This document shows, one piece after another, positions 18,726-31,372 of a DNA stretch of 64,000 bases. Below the pieces are notes generated by a model. The model had not been told where the DNA came from, did not search any database, and saw only the letters and a program-made list of their open reading frames with translations. The stretch is from Xanthoparmelia taractica (Eukaryota > Ascomycota > Lecanoromycetes > Lecanorales > Parmeliaceae), in NCBI GenBank assembly GCA_033085395.1, contig JANQBS010000014.1:62001-126000 (forward strand), given 5' to 3'. A program made the translations under genes and the position numbers. Within the stretch, counting starts at the first letter, position 1. Every line of letters begins with the position of its first letter.

Positions 18726-21223
18726 CTACGAGGACTTCGAATACTTCTGCCGGTAGAACTTGGCAGCATTGACCATATTGATCAATGCAGCCTTCGTCTC
18801 CTTCCATTGACGGGTCTTCAGACCACAATCAGGATCAACCCAGAGTTGCTCTGGCTTGAGGTATTGAAGCATTTCCTGGATCCTATCCTTGATCTCATCT
18901 TCGCTAGGGATACGAGGAGAGTGGATGTCGTAGACACCGGGACCAATATGTCTGGGGTATGCTTCGTCGACAAAAACTTTTAGGAGCTTCGCATCGCTCT
19001 TACTGTTCTCGATGCTGAGCACATCTGCGTCCAGCGCTGAGATGGCTTGGAAAAAGTCTTGGAACTCAGAATAGCAGAAGTGGGAGTGGATCTGGGTGGA
19101 GTCCTTCACTCCAGAGACGGAGAGGCGGAAGGATTTGACGGCCCATGAGAGGTAGTTCTCCCGCTCCAGACCTTGTCGGAGAGGTAGGCCTTCACGAAGA
19201 GCAGGCTCATCAACCTGAATGACGTATACTCCGGCAGATTCGAGGTCAACCACTTCATCACGCAGGGCAAGAGCCAACTGCTCAGCTTGCACTGACTGGT
19301 GGATGTCATTGCGAGGATATGACCACCTCAGACAGGTGATAGGGCCCGTGAGCATGCCCTTCATGGGCTTCTTGGAGATGGACGCCGCATATTTCGACTC
19401 TTTAACGGTCATGGGTGCAGGACGGGAGACATCGCCGACGATGATTGGAGGTCGCACGCAGCGAGAGCCGTAGCTCTGTACCCAACCGTGGGTGGTAAAG
19501 ACGTATCCAGTGAGACGTTCGCCAAAGTACTGGACCATATCATTACGCTCTGGCTCACCATGCACGTAGACGTCGAGGTCAAGCTCTTCTTGTATCTTCA
19601 CAACATCTTCGATTTCCTTCTCAATGAACTTTGCGTACTCCTCCTCGGAGATCTCGCCTTTAGTAAGCTTGTTCCTTTGAATTCGGATCTCCTTAGTTTG
19701 AGGGAATGATCCAATTGTGGTAGTCGGGAACATGGGTAGGTTGAGCTTCTCCTGCTGCTGGGCAATGCGTGTTGGGAATGGGGACTTTCGGTTGAACATC
19801 TCATCGGTAACCTTCGACTGGCGATCTTTGACCTTGGGGTCGTTGGTAAGCTTCGAGGTCGCTTTGGCTTCCATGGATTTGGCATTGGCTTCCAATTCCT
19901 CGCGTACGCTGGCAGGACCGTCGGTCACGGCCTTTGCAATGATGGCCAGTTCCTTAGTCTTCTCCACAGCGAAGCTAAACCAGTCTTTGACTTCTGCATC
20001 CAGCTTCTTCTCACTCGCTAGAGTATGAGGTGTATGGAGCAATGAACTTGAGCTGGCAACGATGACACGATCTTTGCCTAGCTTCTGCACTGCCGTCTCA
20101 ACGATCTCAATAGCCTTTTTGAAGTCTGTTTTCCAGATGTTGCGACCATCGACCACTCCGACGGAGAGTGATTGCTTTTCGCCTAGAGCGCCCATGACAG
20201 TCTCGAGTTGCTCGGGATTTCGGACAAGGTCAATGTGGAGACCATGCAGGTTGGAGAGCGTTGAGAGGACATCATGGTTGTGGACAATGTCACCAAAGTA
20301 GGTAGCAACAACGAGCTCTGGGATCTTGCTGCCAAGGCTTGACAGTCTGTCGTAGGCTGGCTTGAAAGCATTCTTTACCTTTGGAGGGAGGTCGAAGACA
20401 AGGCAGGGCTCATCAATTTGGACCGATTCAGCACCAGCTTCTTTCAGCTTGGTCAACAACTCCTCGTATAGTGGGAGCAGCTTGTGAAGTAGACTGATTG
20501 GTACAACATTCTGATCTCGGTCTGCTTTCCCTATGGCAAGGAATGTCACGGGGCCAACGAGGACAGGACGTGTGATGATGCCAGCTTCTTTGGCCTCGAG
20601 GAACTCGACCACAGGTTTCGGGTTTGATGAAAGCTTGAACTCTTGTCCGTCTTGGAATGTGGGCTTGACATAGTGATAGTTCGAGTCGAACCATTTCACC
20701 ATCTCCTATACAGCTATAAGCAAGCTGCTAGAAGAGGGATCAGAAGAGACTTTGACGCACTAAACTGGGAACATCGACTGCAGCGGCCTCGGGTGTCTGA
20801 GGCTTCTGGAGACCTCTACCCATAGCGAAGAACTCATCGATTGGGTCCAGCTTGTACTTGGAGTACTTCTCGGGTATGGCCTGCAGTTCTAATCAGCGTC
20901 CTATTCTCCATCACGCGAGCTACGGACAATGCCAACTCACCCCGAATAGCTGGATGTGGTCCAAGACATGGTCGTAAAATGAGAAGTCGTTGCTGGGAAT
21001 GCTGTCGATGCCGGCATCTTTTTGTATCTTCCAGTGCTCTCCACGGAGACGCTTGCCTTCCGCGAGGAGCTCTTTCTGTGATAACTTGCCAGCCCAATAT
21101 GATTCTGTGGCTTTCTTGAGGTCACGGTTGACTCCCATGCGAGGGAAGCCAAGGACGGAGCTGGATAGATCGTGAGAAGGTGTCTGGATACGGGGAGTGG
21201 GGCTTTGCTTACGATTGTACCAT
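18726..21223 (-). CDS. MET6: Cobalamin-independent methionine synthase (5-methyltetrahydropteroyltriglutamate-homocysteine methyltransferase)
   Basis: Transfers the methyl group of methyl-tetrahydrofolate polyglutamate to homocysteine, the last step of methionine synthesis, in the cytosol. Four exons: 21223-21213, 21160-20941, 20880-20761 and 20705-18726. They give 776 residues, close to the usual 765-770. The first exon codes only for MVQ plus two bases, and the second restores SSVLGFPRMGVNRDLKKATE. The zinc site is visible: His659 and Cys661 in HSHFCYSEF and Cys744 in DPDCGLKTRQW. The C-terminal catalytic barrel also shows TTTIGSFPQTKEIR and VYVHGEPERNDMVQYFGERL. The gene is divergent from the reductase-like gene across 480 bp. 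Confidence 0.97.
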
Positions 21224-21703
21224 CTTGACGCTCAGCTTTCGAAACAGGGTTAATTGGAAGGGAGAATTGAAAGGTTGGGAAGAGAAATGGGATATGGAAT
21301 GATGTTGGGTTTAGAATGATGAAGAGGGAAAAAAAGTAAAGGTTGATGGGAGGATAAGAGGGTAAGACGGTGTAGAAGGTGAGATGTGAGACGAGTGAGA
21401 TTATAGATGAATAATGGTGGGGGTGGAGGATTATGTATGTGTTTGTTGGCGCCCCAGAGATTTCGTGCTTTCTAAGCTAATTCGCTTCGACTCGGGGTTG
21501 ACAGTATTCCAGAGTCTAAGCCTAATCCGGTATCCGCGTATGCAGGGATCGAGTTGATGACGGTTTCTACTATGCAATCCTTCACGCCTTTGCAATCGTA
21601 TAATCTCCAACCCACTACCACTTCAGTTGTTCCTGATAAGCTTCTAGTCTCTTTGTATATATGCACCGCTAAATATATGGGAAGAGGATTGACGTAAAAC
21701 ACC
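21224..21703. promoter_or_regulatory. Bidirectional promoter region of MET6 and the reductase-like gene
   Basis: 480 bp between two divergent start codons. It is purine-rich next to MET6 (about 21240-21430). I found no CACGTG site of the Cbf1/MetR type by eye, so sulfur control is not shown here. Confidence 0.5.
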
Positions 21704-22709
21704 ATGTCCATCATTCCAACTTGGTGTCCGCCCTCTCGCGAGCATTGGGAGCTCGTCGCTTTCCTCTGGCAGTTCTTCCCCATCGTACGGTATGCCATTC
21801 CCGACGATCGAATGACTTTCACTAACGCAAGCTACGTAGCTTACTTTGATCCAATGGGTCGTTAAGTATTATCCCATGGGTAAGACCTCGACGGTATCTA
21901 CCCTCAATATCCCGGGCAAGATTGGCTGGGCTACTATGGAGGCGCCTGGCTTCATCACGCTCTTGTACATAGTGTACAGTCTGCCGAAGCAGGAAGGCAT
22001 TGAGAAACTTCCCTTCATGAATTATACTATGGCTGGTTTATTTGTGAGTCCCAACTTGTTCTCTTGCAAATATTGACACTGTGCGTTTATGATTAATGTT
22101 GCTCACTCTTTTGGCATCCCCTAGGCGACCCACTATATCTACCGCGCCCTCATCTCCCCCCTGTTTCTCAATCCGTCAATGTCGCCCATCCACATTCTTG
22201 TCTGGGCTGCGGCGCTCAGTTTCCAGTTGATAAATGCCACGTGCATTGGCGGCTGGCTCGGCGGATACGGGCCCACGACCAAAGACGAATGGACTGGCGC
22301 GGCGTTTAGAGTCGAAATCGGCCTGATGATCTTTGGAATAGGTCTCCTAGGCAACATGTACCACGACGATGAGTTGCGCGAGATCAGGAGGGCTGCAGCG
22401 CGGAATCAGGAGAGAAAGCAGAAAGCCCAAGGCGAGAAGGGTGATGGCAAAGGTGTCGAGAAGGTGTACATGATTCCGGAGAATGGCCTCTTCAAGGTGG
22501 TGTTGTTTCCGCATTATTTGTGTGAATGGATTGAGTGGGGTGGATTCTGGATGGTTGGAGGACTGGCCTGTATGCCTGCGAGGACGTTTTTGATCAACGA
22601 GGTAGCCACCATGCTGCCGAGGGCTCTTCAGGGCAAGCAGTGGTACATTGAGAGATTTGGAAAGGAAAAGATTGGGAGCAGAAAGGCTGCTATACCAGGC
22701 ATAATATAA
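21704..22709 (+). CDS. 3-oxo-5-alpha-steroid 4-dehydrogenase (steroid 5-alpha-reductase) family membrane protein
   Basis: An NADPH-dependent enoyl reductase-type membrane enzyme; the true substrate in fungi is unknown. Three exons (21704-21784, 21840-22043, 22125-22709) give 289 residues. Junctions read FFPI-LTLIQWVVKYYPMG and AGLF-ATHYIYRALISPLF. Family marks are PGKIGWATMEAPGF, HYIYRALISP near the middle, and the C-terminal reductase end PENGLFKVVLFPHYLCEWIE followed by the MLPRALQGKQWYIERFG block. At least four hydrophobic segments are visible, and a Lys/Glu/Gln-rich cytosolic loop lies near residues 185-205. It resembles SRD5A1/2 more than Tsc13 or the polyprenol reductase Dfg10, but substrate assignment would need biochemistry. 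Confidence 0.9.
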
Positions 22710-25700
22710 AATGGAGAGCGGGTCTTCCTCGCTCATTCATGCAATACTGTACGAGAACAAGGCTTGCTGGCCCCCTCAGACCGTTCGAAGGTGGGAATCT
22801 CTATACGGTGGATCAATCCAGTAGTACTGCAAGAACTACAATAATTAAACGAATCGAAAACAAGAAATACGTGCCCACGCACTGTGGCACTGTCGTGCAA
22901 GAGCACCAAGGTAAGCGCTGGTCCAAAAGTATCCTACGCTATGACTCAGAAGCACCGAGTACGAAGTACGTATTTAGAACGCATGGACCATGGTTCAAAA
23001 ATACCATGACCAAGACCTTGTTGTGACATGGACAGTGTGACATGAACATCAGGTGAACTTTCCTGACGTGCGATCCACTTACGCAAAAGAAACGAATGAT
23101 CATTCCATTCAGACGGTGGCAATACAGAAAGAAGAAGGTGTGTCCACAATGGCATCAGAGATGTAAATGACAAGCACACGTCAATAAGAGCCTGGCGTAA
23201 CTCTGAACATGCTTGTTGTGCGAGGAGGTGCGATGGAAGAGAGAGAGAGGGAAGCTGGGTCGTGGAAAGGGATTGACAGGGTCGTCCCCAAAGTCCCAAA
23301 GGGAAGAATGGACAAGTGCTCAGTCAGAGGGCCCGATAGAGGAAGGGACTCGAGGGACGCCATTTTAGCCATGGCGGCTCGGGTGTGGCAGTCACGAGGC
23401 GTATGTATGTAGATGAGGGTGCATGAAGCGTGGAAACGTATGCGAGTCGGTGATTTTCGTAAAATATTCCTCCTAGACTATACTCCGAGACGACTCCCTA
23501 GAGCATCCTTCGAATCAATCCTCCGGGAGTAGCTCCGATTGAAAGGATCATTGTGTAGCGTGAGCGACTGTCCCATTGATTGAGTAAGAGGAGTTGTGAT
23601 ACGATGTGATACGGTTGAATGACAGCAAAGACTGGCATTTAGACCGTGGGAGCAGCAATATGAACTAGAGATCATGATTCGTAGACTGCTACATCGTCCA
23701 GGTTGGCTTTCAAGGGAGGGGAGGTTCGTAGGACGTGGTTTGAGGCGTATGCAGATCGCTAGTGTGTTTACGGCCCCTTATTTCTCATACGCCACGATAA
23801 GTCCGCATTGCCCAGCTTTTAGACTGATTCATCCATTCGGCTAACAAGGAGCAAAGGGCTAAAGGGGAGAGGAGGTGGTGTGGAAGACAGCAGACGAAAT
23901 ATTCAACCCAAGTCAGTGCCATTTGACAGATAATGCCTCAGGTGCGTTGCTGGCGTGGTCAGACATACCATTCGGGCTTGCTGCATAATGTACTTGTACC
24001 CGCAGCACCCGGGTCATGCCGAGTCCTTAGAATTGGGCGAGGGGGGGGCGCTTCGCCGATGGTGCACAGTGCTTGGGAAGAGAAGGGAGGTCTGGCTAGA
24101 AAGCTGATGGGTCCCGAGAAAGCCATTAGATTGGGGAGGAAAGCTGGGGAAGTGGTTTGGAAAGGTATGATTGGTGGGAAGGAGGGGTTAAGATGATGCA
24201 TGTATGCCAATCTGTCGATGCCAAAGCGTTCTCCGTGTTGTGGCGTAGGGGAACACTTAGACCTCCCGTTGCTTTTCCAATGTCCAGATTTTTCAATTGC
24301 CCTAAGAGTTGGTTTTCTCAGTCAGGATTTAGTCGCTTGACCTGAATGAACAAAAACGTTGAATTGATCAACTCTTACCACAAAGCAAGAAGTTCAGGCG
24401 AGGGATTTTAGAGCGTCCGGGCCGCATATCTCAATTTGAAAAGGATGTGTTAGGTAGGGATCAAGCGCAAAAGGAAGATGAGCCAAGGGCAAAAAGCAAA
24501 CTCTGCCCGAGAATGAAGGGCCCGCATTATTCGCAATTGATGATAGGCGTTCAGTCGGCTAGGCTTGATGGCGGATGGTGCCAGGATGATATGCATCCAT
24601 AGTGGGGATCAGCAGAGGAGATAATGGCAGCTTTGTGGCAGCATGGTTCCTTGCTTACCCTTTTCTTAATTTTTTGATCTTTGATTGTAAGGATTATGAC
24701 CAATGAAAAAGCGGACGGAAATTTGATTCAACGCTGAACTAGGCGTTGAGCAAGCCTCCTAAAGCCTTTTTTTTTTTTTAATTATCTTTTCAAGGTGACA
24801 CAAGATGCAACGCTAAAGCCCTCTTCTTTTTTGAAGTACCACCAGTACTTCTACACTGGGTACTTTTATTCCCTTTCCGCTCGAGCCGCTCATGTACAAG
24901 TAAGCTTGTAGGCTTGTAGGTCTTGGCTTTCAAGGTTGGCTTTAAAGTAATTGCTTGACTTTAAATGCCATCCCTGGGCTGCGGGGCCGCCTTAGGGTTC
25001 TTTAAGGGTAAGGTAGCTTCTTAGGTTTGAAGTGAGAGAGATTTGACGCTTCTTTTCTTCTCTCTCTCCAATCTACTTTACTACTTTACTACTTTACTGT
25101 TGTACTATTTACCGTTATACTAACTGCTGCCTCTACCTTCTTTCCCCTCACCCCCCCAAGATCCTTGCCCCTCAAAAGCGTTTCAACAACTCTTCAACTT
25201 GTTCCCCCAATCCCTTCAATCCCCCCAATAATATAAACACTCTTTTTTGGTTCCTTTTGGTTCATCCATCTGAATTGCACCGTTTGTCGATTCGTCCGAT
25301 AACAAAAAAGCCGCCCCATCTAAACTTCCTCCCGACGTCACTAAAAGAGTGGGGTGCTAAAAAGCTTGTCCATTGTCCATTGTCCTGAGCAATTCCTTCA
25401 TACAGGAACACAAACCTCCTCTTTTCCCCCCATAATTGCTCAATTCACTTCAATACTCTTCCATCACTGTGGGCTTCCACCCTGTCCTTTCGTCCACTCA
25501 TTGTAATACCATTATACTGAAGCCTGATTAGATCCCTACGCACAATATTCAAAGTCCCCAACGCTAACACGCTCCCTGACCCTTTCTTGACGCAATTACC
25601 CGCTGCAGAAGCCTTTGGGAGGACCGATCGAGACATCCAAGAATTTTGGGGAGTACCGCAGAGACATTGAATTATCTCCCGGTCATCGGACCCCCCGAAA

Positions 25701-25945
25701 TCCTGGTCTCCCAGGACCATTTCTTCGGCCTCCGCCTCACCTTGGCGGCTGCCTCTGTCACTTCGAGGAGGGAAGACACATCGTTTGGCACACCTCTGTG
25801 TCACAATGATAAGCAGGAGGAACGTCCATTTCTTTCGACCTCGATGACACCTGATCGGAGACATCACGCTATACACACGGTAATTCGATTGAGGCCCTTG
25901 GGCTTTCCTATAGAGTGAACAAGCTAAGAAGCCCGAAAGAGCAGA
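22710..25945. other. Long gene-poor interval upstream of the Ssp1-like kinase
   Basis: 3.2 kb with only short, unconvincing frames. The last 900 bases are pyrimidine-rich (CT and TACTACTT runs at about 25050-25130; C-runs near 25150 and 25210), as in long leaders of fungal genes, and probably include the promoter and 5' untranslated region of the kinase. Short frames inside this leader could act as upstream ORFs. A poly-T run sits near 24770 and a TACGAAGTAC word at about 22961. No RNA gene was recognised. Confidence 0.5.
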
Positions 25946-28900
25946 ATGGCCACCACAGATCAGGAGGCAGAAAGTGGAAAATATACGATACCGGTTGGCC
26001 GAGAAATACCCGTAACGGCTCCACTGTCAAGAAATCCTTCGTCTTTGGATGGTGTTGGGTCTAATCACAACGCTTACGACACCTGCAAAACCTACGGTGC
26101 AGCATTTGAGCCAGCGCACTCGCAGGGAATTGATTCGATGCACCCGGAAAATGGGTTGCCAGCAATGGAAGAAGATTCAATGATGACGCCAAAGCTGGAG
26201 CAACCGCCATTGGTGATTGAGTCTCTAGCATCAAAGCTGTCTGAACCTGCGCAAGACAAATACCAGCAACTCTGCCTAGGTAATGGAGATGAAGACATCA
26301 GAACGTCCAGACACCCTGACTACTTCACTCACAGAGTTCCGCAGGAGTCTGTTGTTGCCGATATTTCTCGGACACCATCCTCATCCAACGTATCGTCAAA
26401 TGGATTGACCGGTTCCACAAACAGTCAACACGACACGACTTCGACACCGGTCTCTCCCGATAGTCGTGCAAGTGTCTGGAAAGACTATATACCTTCGTTT
26501 AACCCTGAGAGTAACAGACCCGTTTCTGTTCCCAACTTTCAGAGCAAACCCTTGTCTCGGCGTCGGGATGGACCAGACTATCCGAATTACCCAGATCAAT
26601 CTTTCAGGGCTCTACAAGACCAACATTATCCTCCGCCCTACCAACCAGGTGAATCTCACCATCTCCGCACTCGAAGTTCTCAACCTTACCAGAATCCGTC
26701 CTTTTCCTCGAGTGACGAGACATCTGCGCGCGGCTACCCGCCAGTTCCTTCAGGAGCAAAGACAGTCGGCAACACGCCAGCCCAAAGTCCCGGCTTATTC
26801 GCGCCCATTCTGTCGAAGAAGCATCGGACTGGTGAGCCCGACGAGACACGTTCAGGTACCCCTATGCTCCATCCTGCCCATCTACAGGCGCCAAAAGAGT
26901 AAGTTTCTCAATGGATTATGATTTGTCCTGAGCACGGTGTGACTTGTTGCGTAATCCTGCTGACATACTGCAGGACACATAAACTACTGAAAGATATTGA
27001 TCCTATCTCGGGCAGAAAGACGATCAACCACTACGAACTACTAGACAAACTCGGAAGCGGTAACCATGGTACCGTAAAACTTGCTCGAGACTTGATCACG
27101 GATTCCCTGTGCGCTGTCAAAATTGTGCGACGCTTCTCGAAGAAGCTACGATTGGGCAGATCAGGGGATCCGAACGATATGATAAAGAAAGAAGTCGCCA
27201 TTCTTAAAAAGGCTCGACATCCGAATGTTGTCAGCTTGCTTGAAGTAATCGACGATGACGAATGGGGCAAAGTTTACTTGGCCCTTGAGTATGTCGAGCG
27301 AGGAGAAATTGTTTGGCGTAAGCCGACTGACAAGGATGTTGCGTTATTTGAGATGCAGCGTTGCGAACGCGAACTGGCATATGGCCTTAGTGACGACCAC
27401 GAGAGCGCAGCTATTAACGAGTTTAATAGCTTGGCACCGTCAAGGCGACACGAAAAGGCCCAACGGCTCGCGGATCAGAAGCGTAACAATCAAGAACGCC
27501 TTGACTGCGGAGGCGCCCATCGTGAAGCACAAGAACCCGGCTTCGACCCGTACTTCTCTCTTGAGTATGGAGGCGAATCCGAAGACGAGGCTGGAGCAGG
27601 ACCCGTGGGTCAACTTCCAGCTCAGGTTCTAGCTAATAATCAGCCGAAAAATAGGCCAATGCCAATAGAAACGCCAGGTGACTCGCCTCGGAGCGAGACG
27701 CCGGTTCACACACCGAAGCCAGCCGCACACTTGATAGATACAGCCAGCACGCTTGGGAGCGCTTCATCCTCTCGCCCTGAGACGCCGGCACAGTATGATG
27801 GTCCGATGTCAGGATTCGAGGCCAAGGAAACCGCTAAAGATGTTGAGTTGCAGTCGTTGCTGAACGAGATTATTCTTGGAGAACACGATTGGGATGCAAT
27901 CGATGAGAACTTCCGCTATGTGCCATGCCTTACATTGGCCCAAGCTCTGGACGCGTTCCGTGATACAGTACTTGGCCTGGAATACCTGCACTATCAGGGC
28001 ATCATCCATCGCGACATCAAACCTGCTAACCTATTGTGGACTACGGGCTTTCGAGTCAAAATATCGGACTTTGGAGTATCCTACCTCGGCAAGCCCATAA
28101 GAGAAGATGACAACAACGAAGAGATTGCTGAAGCCGACGCGGATGTACAAGACGAAGCCATCGAACTGGCAAAGACAGTCGGCACTCCAGCTTTCTATGC
28201 CCCAGAGCTTTGCGACCCTCAGTATTTCGAAGTTGGTGGGGACTCTGAACGTCCAGCAATCACTGGTCAGATTGATGTTTGGGCACTTGGAGTTACACTG
28301 TATGCGATGGTCTTCGGGCGACTCCCTTTCTTCCACAGCAACCAGTTTATAATGTACGAAAGGATAGCTCGTGACGAGGTCTTCATTCCTCGCATGCGCC
28401 TGAAGGGAGTTCCTCACGAGATCGCGAGCAAAGCATTTGGGACGGTCACGGATCGTAGAAAGAGATTCGATGATATCCTCGAGTATGAAGATGTCGATGA
28501 TGAGCTTCGCGATTTGTTGAAGCGTCTGCTCGAAAAGAAGCCTTCAAAGCGCATTACCCTGAAAGAGGTCAAACATCATCCATGGGTGCTTCAAGGCATT
28601 ACAGATCATACTATGTGGATTTACGAGACTGATCCGTCACTCCAGAGCGAAGGCAAGAAGATTGAGGTCTCCACGCAAGAAGTCCAAGACTCTGTGACGC
28701 CACTTACTGTTTTCAACCGCGTCAAAGCAGGAATCCAGAGAGTCGGCTCTGTATTGCGAGGCCGTGGCTCTCAAAATCGCAAGAGGAACAACAGCAATAC
28801 AAAAGCTACTGAAAGCGCATACTCAACGGCTGCGATCAAGAACTCCCCAAGTGTCAAAGATGAAAGGCGGACTAGTTTGAGGGGAGACGAGCAGATTCTA

Positions 28901-29977
28901 CCTGCACTACGCGCATCGAGAGAGACCTCGGAGCACCCACTAGCACAGAGCGTTGCAGCCAGCCCGGAGCTGAAGAACAATCCTTCCTATTTTGACGACA
29001 GTGGAAACGCGATAAGGCCTGCAAGTGATCCGCAAGCAGACCGACCAGTGCTCGCCGACCGCTCGCTGTCCACGGCTGATTCTATGAAGACAATCCGTGC
29101 TCCAGTGCCCAACCTTTTTCGAAAAACCTCATCGTCAAATGCTTCGTCGCCGAGCGAAGGCTTCTCCTCAGCCACCACAACTGTCGTTGATCCCACGCCA
29201 AACTCGTCATCAAGCCTTAGCAATGTGTTCTCCGGGGCTGGACGACGATTTGTAAACAGTATGCGAAGTAGAGAGCGAGGTGTTGGATGCCAGAGTCCCT
29301 CTCAATCAAGTCGCTCATCCTCTATAGGTGACAGTACTGAAGATTTCCATGCCTCGCCAAGCCTTGCTCTCTCATCAGCCATTGCTGCCGGGCATATGGA
29401 CCAACCCCCATCTCTTCGCGAAGGGTCAGATGCGCACCCTGTATTGCAGGATCCACCAAGTGAAGCCTTTCGGCGTGCGCAAGAGCAGAATTACCGCCGC
29501 CATACATCTGAGCACGTGCAACGCATGAGTCGTCCTCCAGCAGTGTCCATGGGTGCCGATTTTACCTGCCCACCATCTCCAGACGATGATGTCCCGCTTT
29601 CTCAGCAGCGTTCTACTTCAGCAGTGGACAGCTCTTCCACCTATGTCATATCGTCGTCTTCAGACCAAATCGCGTCCGGTGAATCGACAGCTCATTCTCG
29701 CATTCCCTCCGTTGTTAGTGGGGCCTCATCCCTATCTGTACCCATCGGAGAAGATGAAGAGGTCCGAGCTCTCGCCTTCGAGAAACCAAAATCGCCTTTG
29801 ACTATTGGGAGGAGAAGCGGGTCGCATCGTCGTGGAGTTCAGAGCGGATGGTCCCATCCAACGCCATCGACGACGGAAGGTGCAGCGGAAAGAACAGCAG
29901 CAGATGACGACGCAGGCTATACCGGCGAAGGAGAGCAGGATTCGGACAGTGAAGATGAAGGTCTGGCAATGGCCTGA
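25946..29977 (+). CDS. Ssp1/CaMKK-like serine/threonine kinase (SNF1/AMPK-activating kinase group)
   Basis: Probable upstream kinase of Snf1/AMPK and related kinases. Two exons (25946-26898 and 26974-29977) give 1318 residues; the join reads PKE-THKLLKDIDPISGRKTINHYELL. The catalytic domain starts near residue 335: glycine loop GSGNHGTVKLA, VAIK lysine in CAVKIV, HRDIKPANLL near residue 664, DFG in KISDFGVSYLG and GTPAFYAPELCDP. An insertion of about 200 mostly disordered residues separates the hinge (EYVERGEIVWRK) from the next helix (AQALDAFRDTVLGLEYLHYQ); large inserts at this place are known in fungal members. The N-terminal 310 and C-terminal 430 residues are Ser/Pro-rich and low in order. 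The 5' leader seems long. The name follows the family, not an orthology test. Confidence 0.92.
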
Positions 29978-30484
29978 TCCAATGGGAATTGCAAGGGAGG
30001 CGAGACACTATAAATATTGACGAACAGGGAACGATAAGTACGACATTCAGCGACGGCGCACACGGTGTGGGAGGATACCAAACGATTTTGTAATGCATAG
30101 GTTGTCACCGAACCTTCGCGCTTACGGTTATACCTAGGGTTTGGAGGGGCAATAGACTTCACTTCTTCTTTTCCTTGCTGCATATCTACACGCCGTCTAT
30201 CTTTTTATTTATATCAAACTCAAGTCAAGTCGCACTGGACACAAAAAGCGAAGCTGGGTGGTTACTTTGTTTCAAAAAAAATTCAAAACAGCAGAGGTGG
30301 TATCAGTCAACTCGGTTGCTCTAGACCAGATGCTGTCATTATGAACTGGCTGGTCTTTATATATTTCTCAGGGTCCATTGACCTTTGGCAGGTAGCTAAG
30401 CTATATTAATGGAATCAAAATCTCCAATCTCAAGATTCTTTCGTGGGATATCTATCGTTTGAACCCGTGTGACTCGAGTGTCAG
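29978..30484. other. Convergent intergenic region (kinase 3' end and ALG14 3' end)
   Basis: About 507 bp between two convergent stop codons. It must hold both polyadenylation regions; T- and A-rich patches near 30200-30290 fit this. No gene is seen. Confidence 0.5.
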
Positions 30485-31372
30485 TTATCGCACAAGCACC
30501 CCCTTGTATTCCCCCCAACCCCTATCCTGCAACCCTTTCCACTGCACCAGCACCCGGTCGCAAAGACCGCACCACACGATGATCCGCCCGCTCAAACTCG
30601 GCCGCTTGACCCGCGCCCAGGACTCCACATATATCACCCGCATTTCCCCCCCGCGGCTGCCATGGCCTGACGACGCAGACCCTCCGCCGGCTGCACCGAC
30701 GAGCGGCAGAAGGAAGAAGAAATAGCGCAGGATTGTCGCGGCCAGGATCAGGATGAGGGATGTAGCGGGGCCGTTTGTGAGTATGAGGTCCGGATGCCCG
30801 TTGGGGTTCCCATGGAGCAGTTTCAGGCATGCGGACAGACACCGAAGCGAGCTTAGGGGCGAGGTGAGGAGGGATTGGTGTATCTGTCGCGCTCGGGGGA
30901 CGGTGTGGATGCTGTAGTTCTTCGAGAAGAAGGCTGGCGTTTCGTTTCTTTCTTGCCCCCTCCCCTCCTTTTCTTTCTCCTTGTTGTTCTTCTTCTTTTT
31001 CAACGCAAGCCCCCGCTCAAACTCGTGAGCTCGACCTGCGCTAAAGTCGTCACCGCTGCCCATCACGTAGGATCTGTATGTGTAGTCGGCTGGGTCGAGC
31101 GCGGTGAGGAGGGCGAGCATTTCCGCCGTGTGACCGCCGCTGCCGAGGACGATGAGGAGGTGTGTTGGGGTGCCGCGTTTGCGGGGTGGGGGACGGCGGC
31201 GGTGGAAGGCGGGGAGGATGTAGAGGAGACGGAGCTGGGGGGGGATGGTTAGTTGAGTTCATGGATAGATGTATGGATGGGTGGGTGTTGGGGAGGGGGT
31301 TTTGGAGGGCCTTACGAATGCGGTGGTTAGAAGGATAAGGGTGGGGGCGAGGATGTAGGGGAGGGTGGGCAT
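30485..31372 (-). CDS. ALG14: UDP-N-acetylglucosamine transferase subunit ALG14
   Basis: Membrane anchor that recruits Alg13 to the ER to add the second GlcNAc to dolichol-PP-GlcNAc in N-glycan synthesis. Two exons (31372-31316 and 31234-30485) give 268 residues. Exon 1 is the N-terminal membrane segment MPTLPYILAPTLILLTTAF. Family marks follow: LIVLGSGGHTAEMLALL, YRSYVMGSGDDFSA, IHTVPRARQIHQSL, HPDLILTNGPATS and ESWARVKRPSLSGRI. Oddities are a Lys/Glu/Asn-rich insert just before the VPRAR block and a Gly/Ser insert before MRVIYVESW. Both look like loop expansions, not frameshifts. The gene is divergent from the Ima1-like gene. Confidence 0.93.

Noticed and set aside
22946..24210. Frames of 60-117 codons in the gap after the reductase-like gene
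   Set aside because: They are short, overlap on both strands, and have neither splice-consistent extensions nor domain features.
25445..25918. Frames of 64-143 codons on both strands upstream of the kinase
   Set aside because: They overlap one another, show no family resemblance and lie in a probable untranslated leader.
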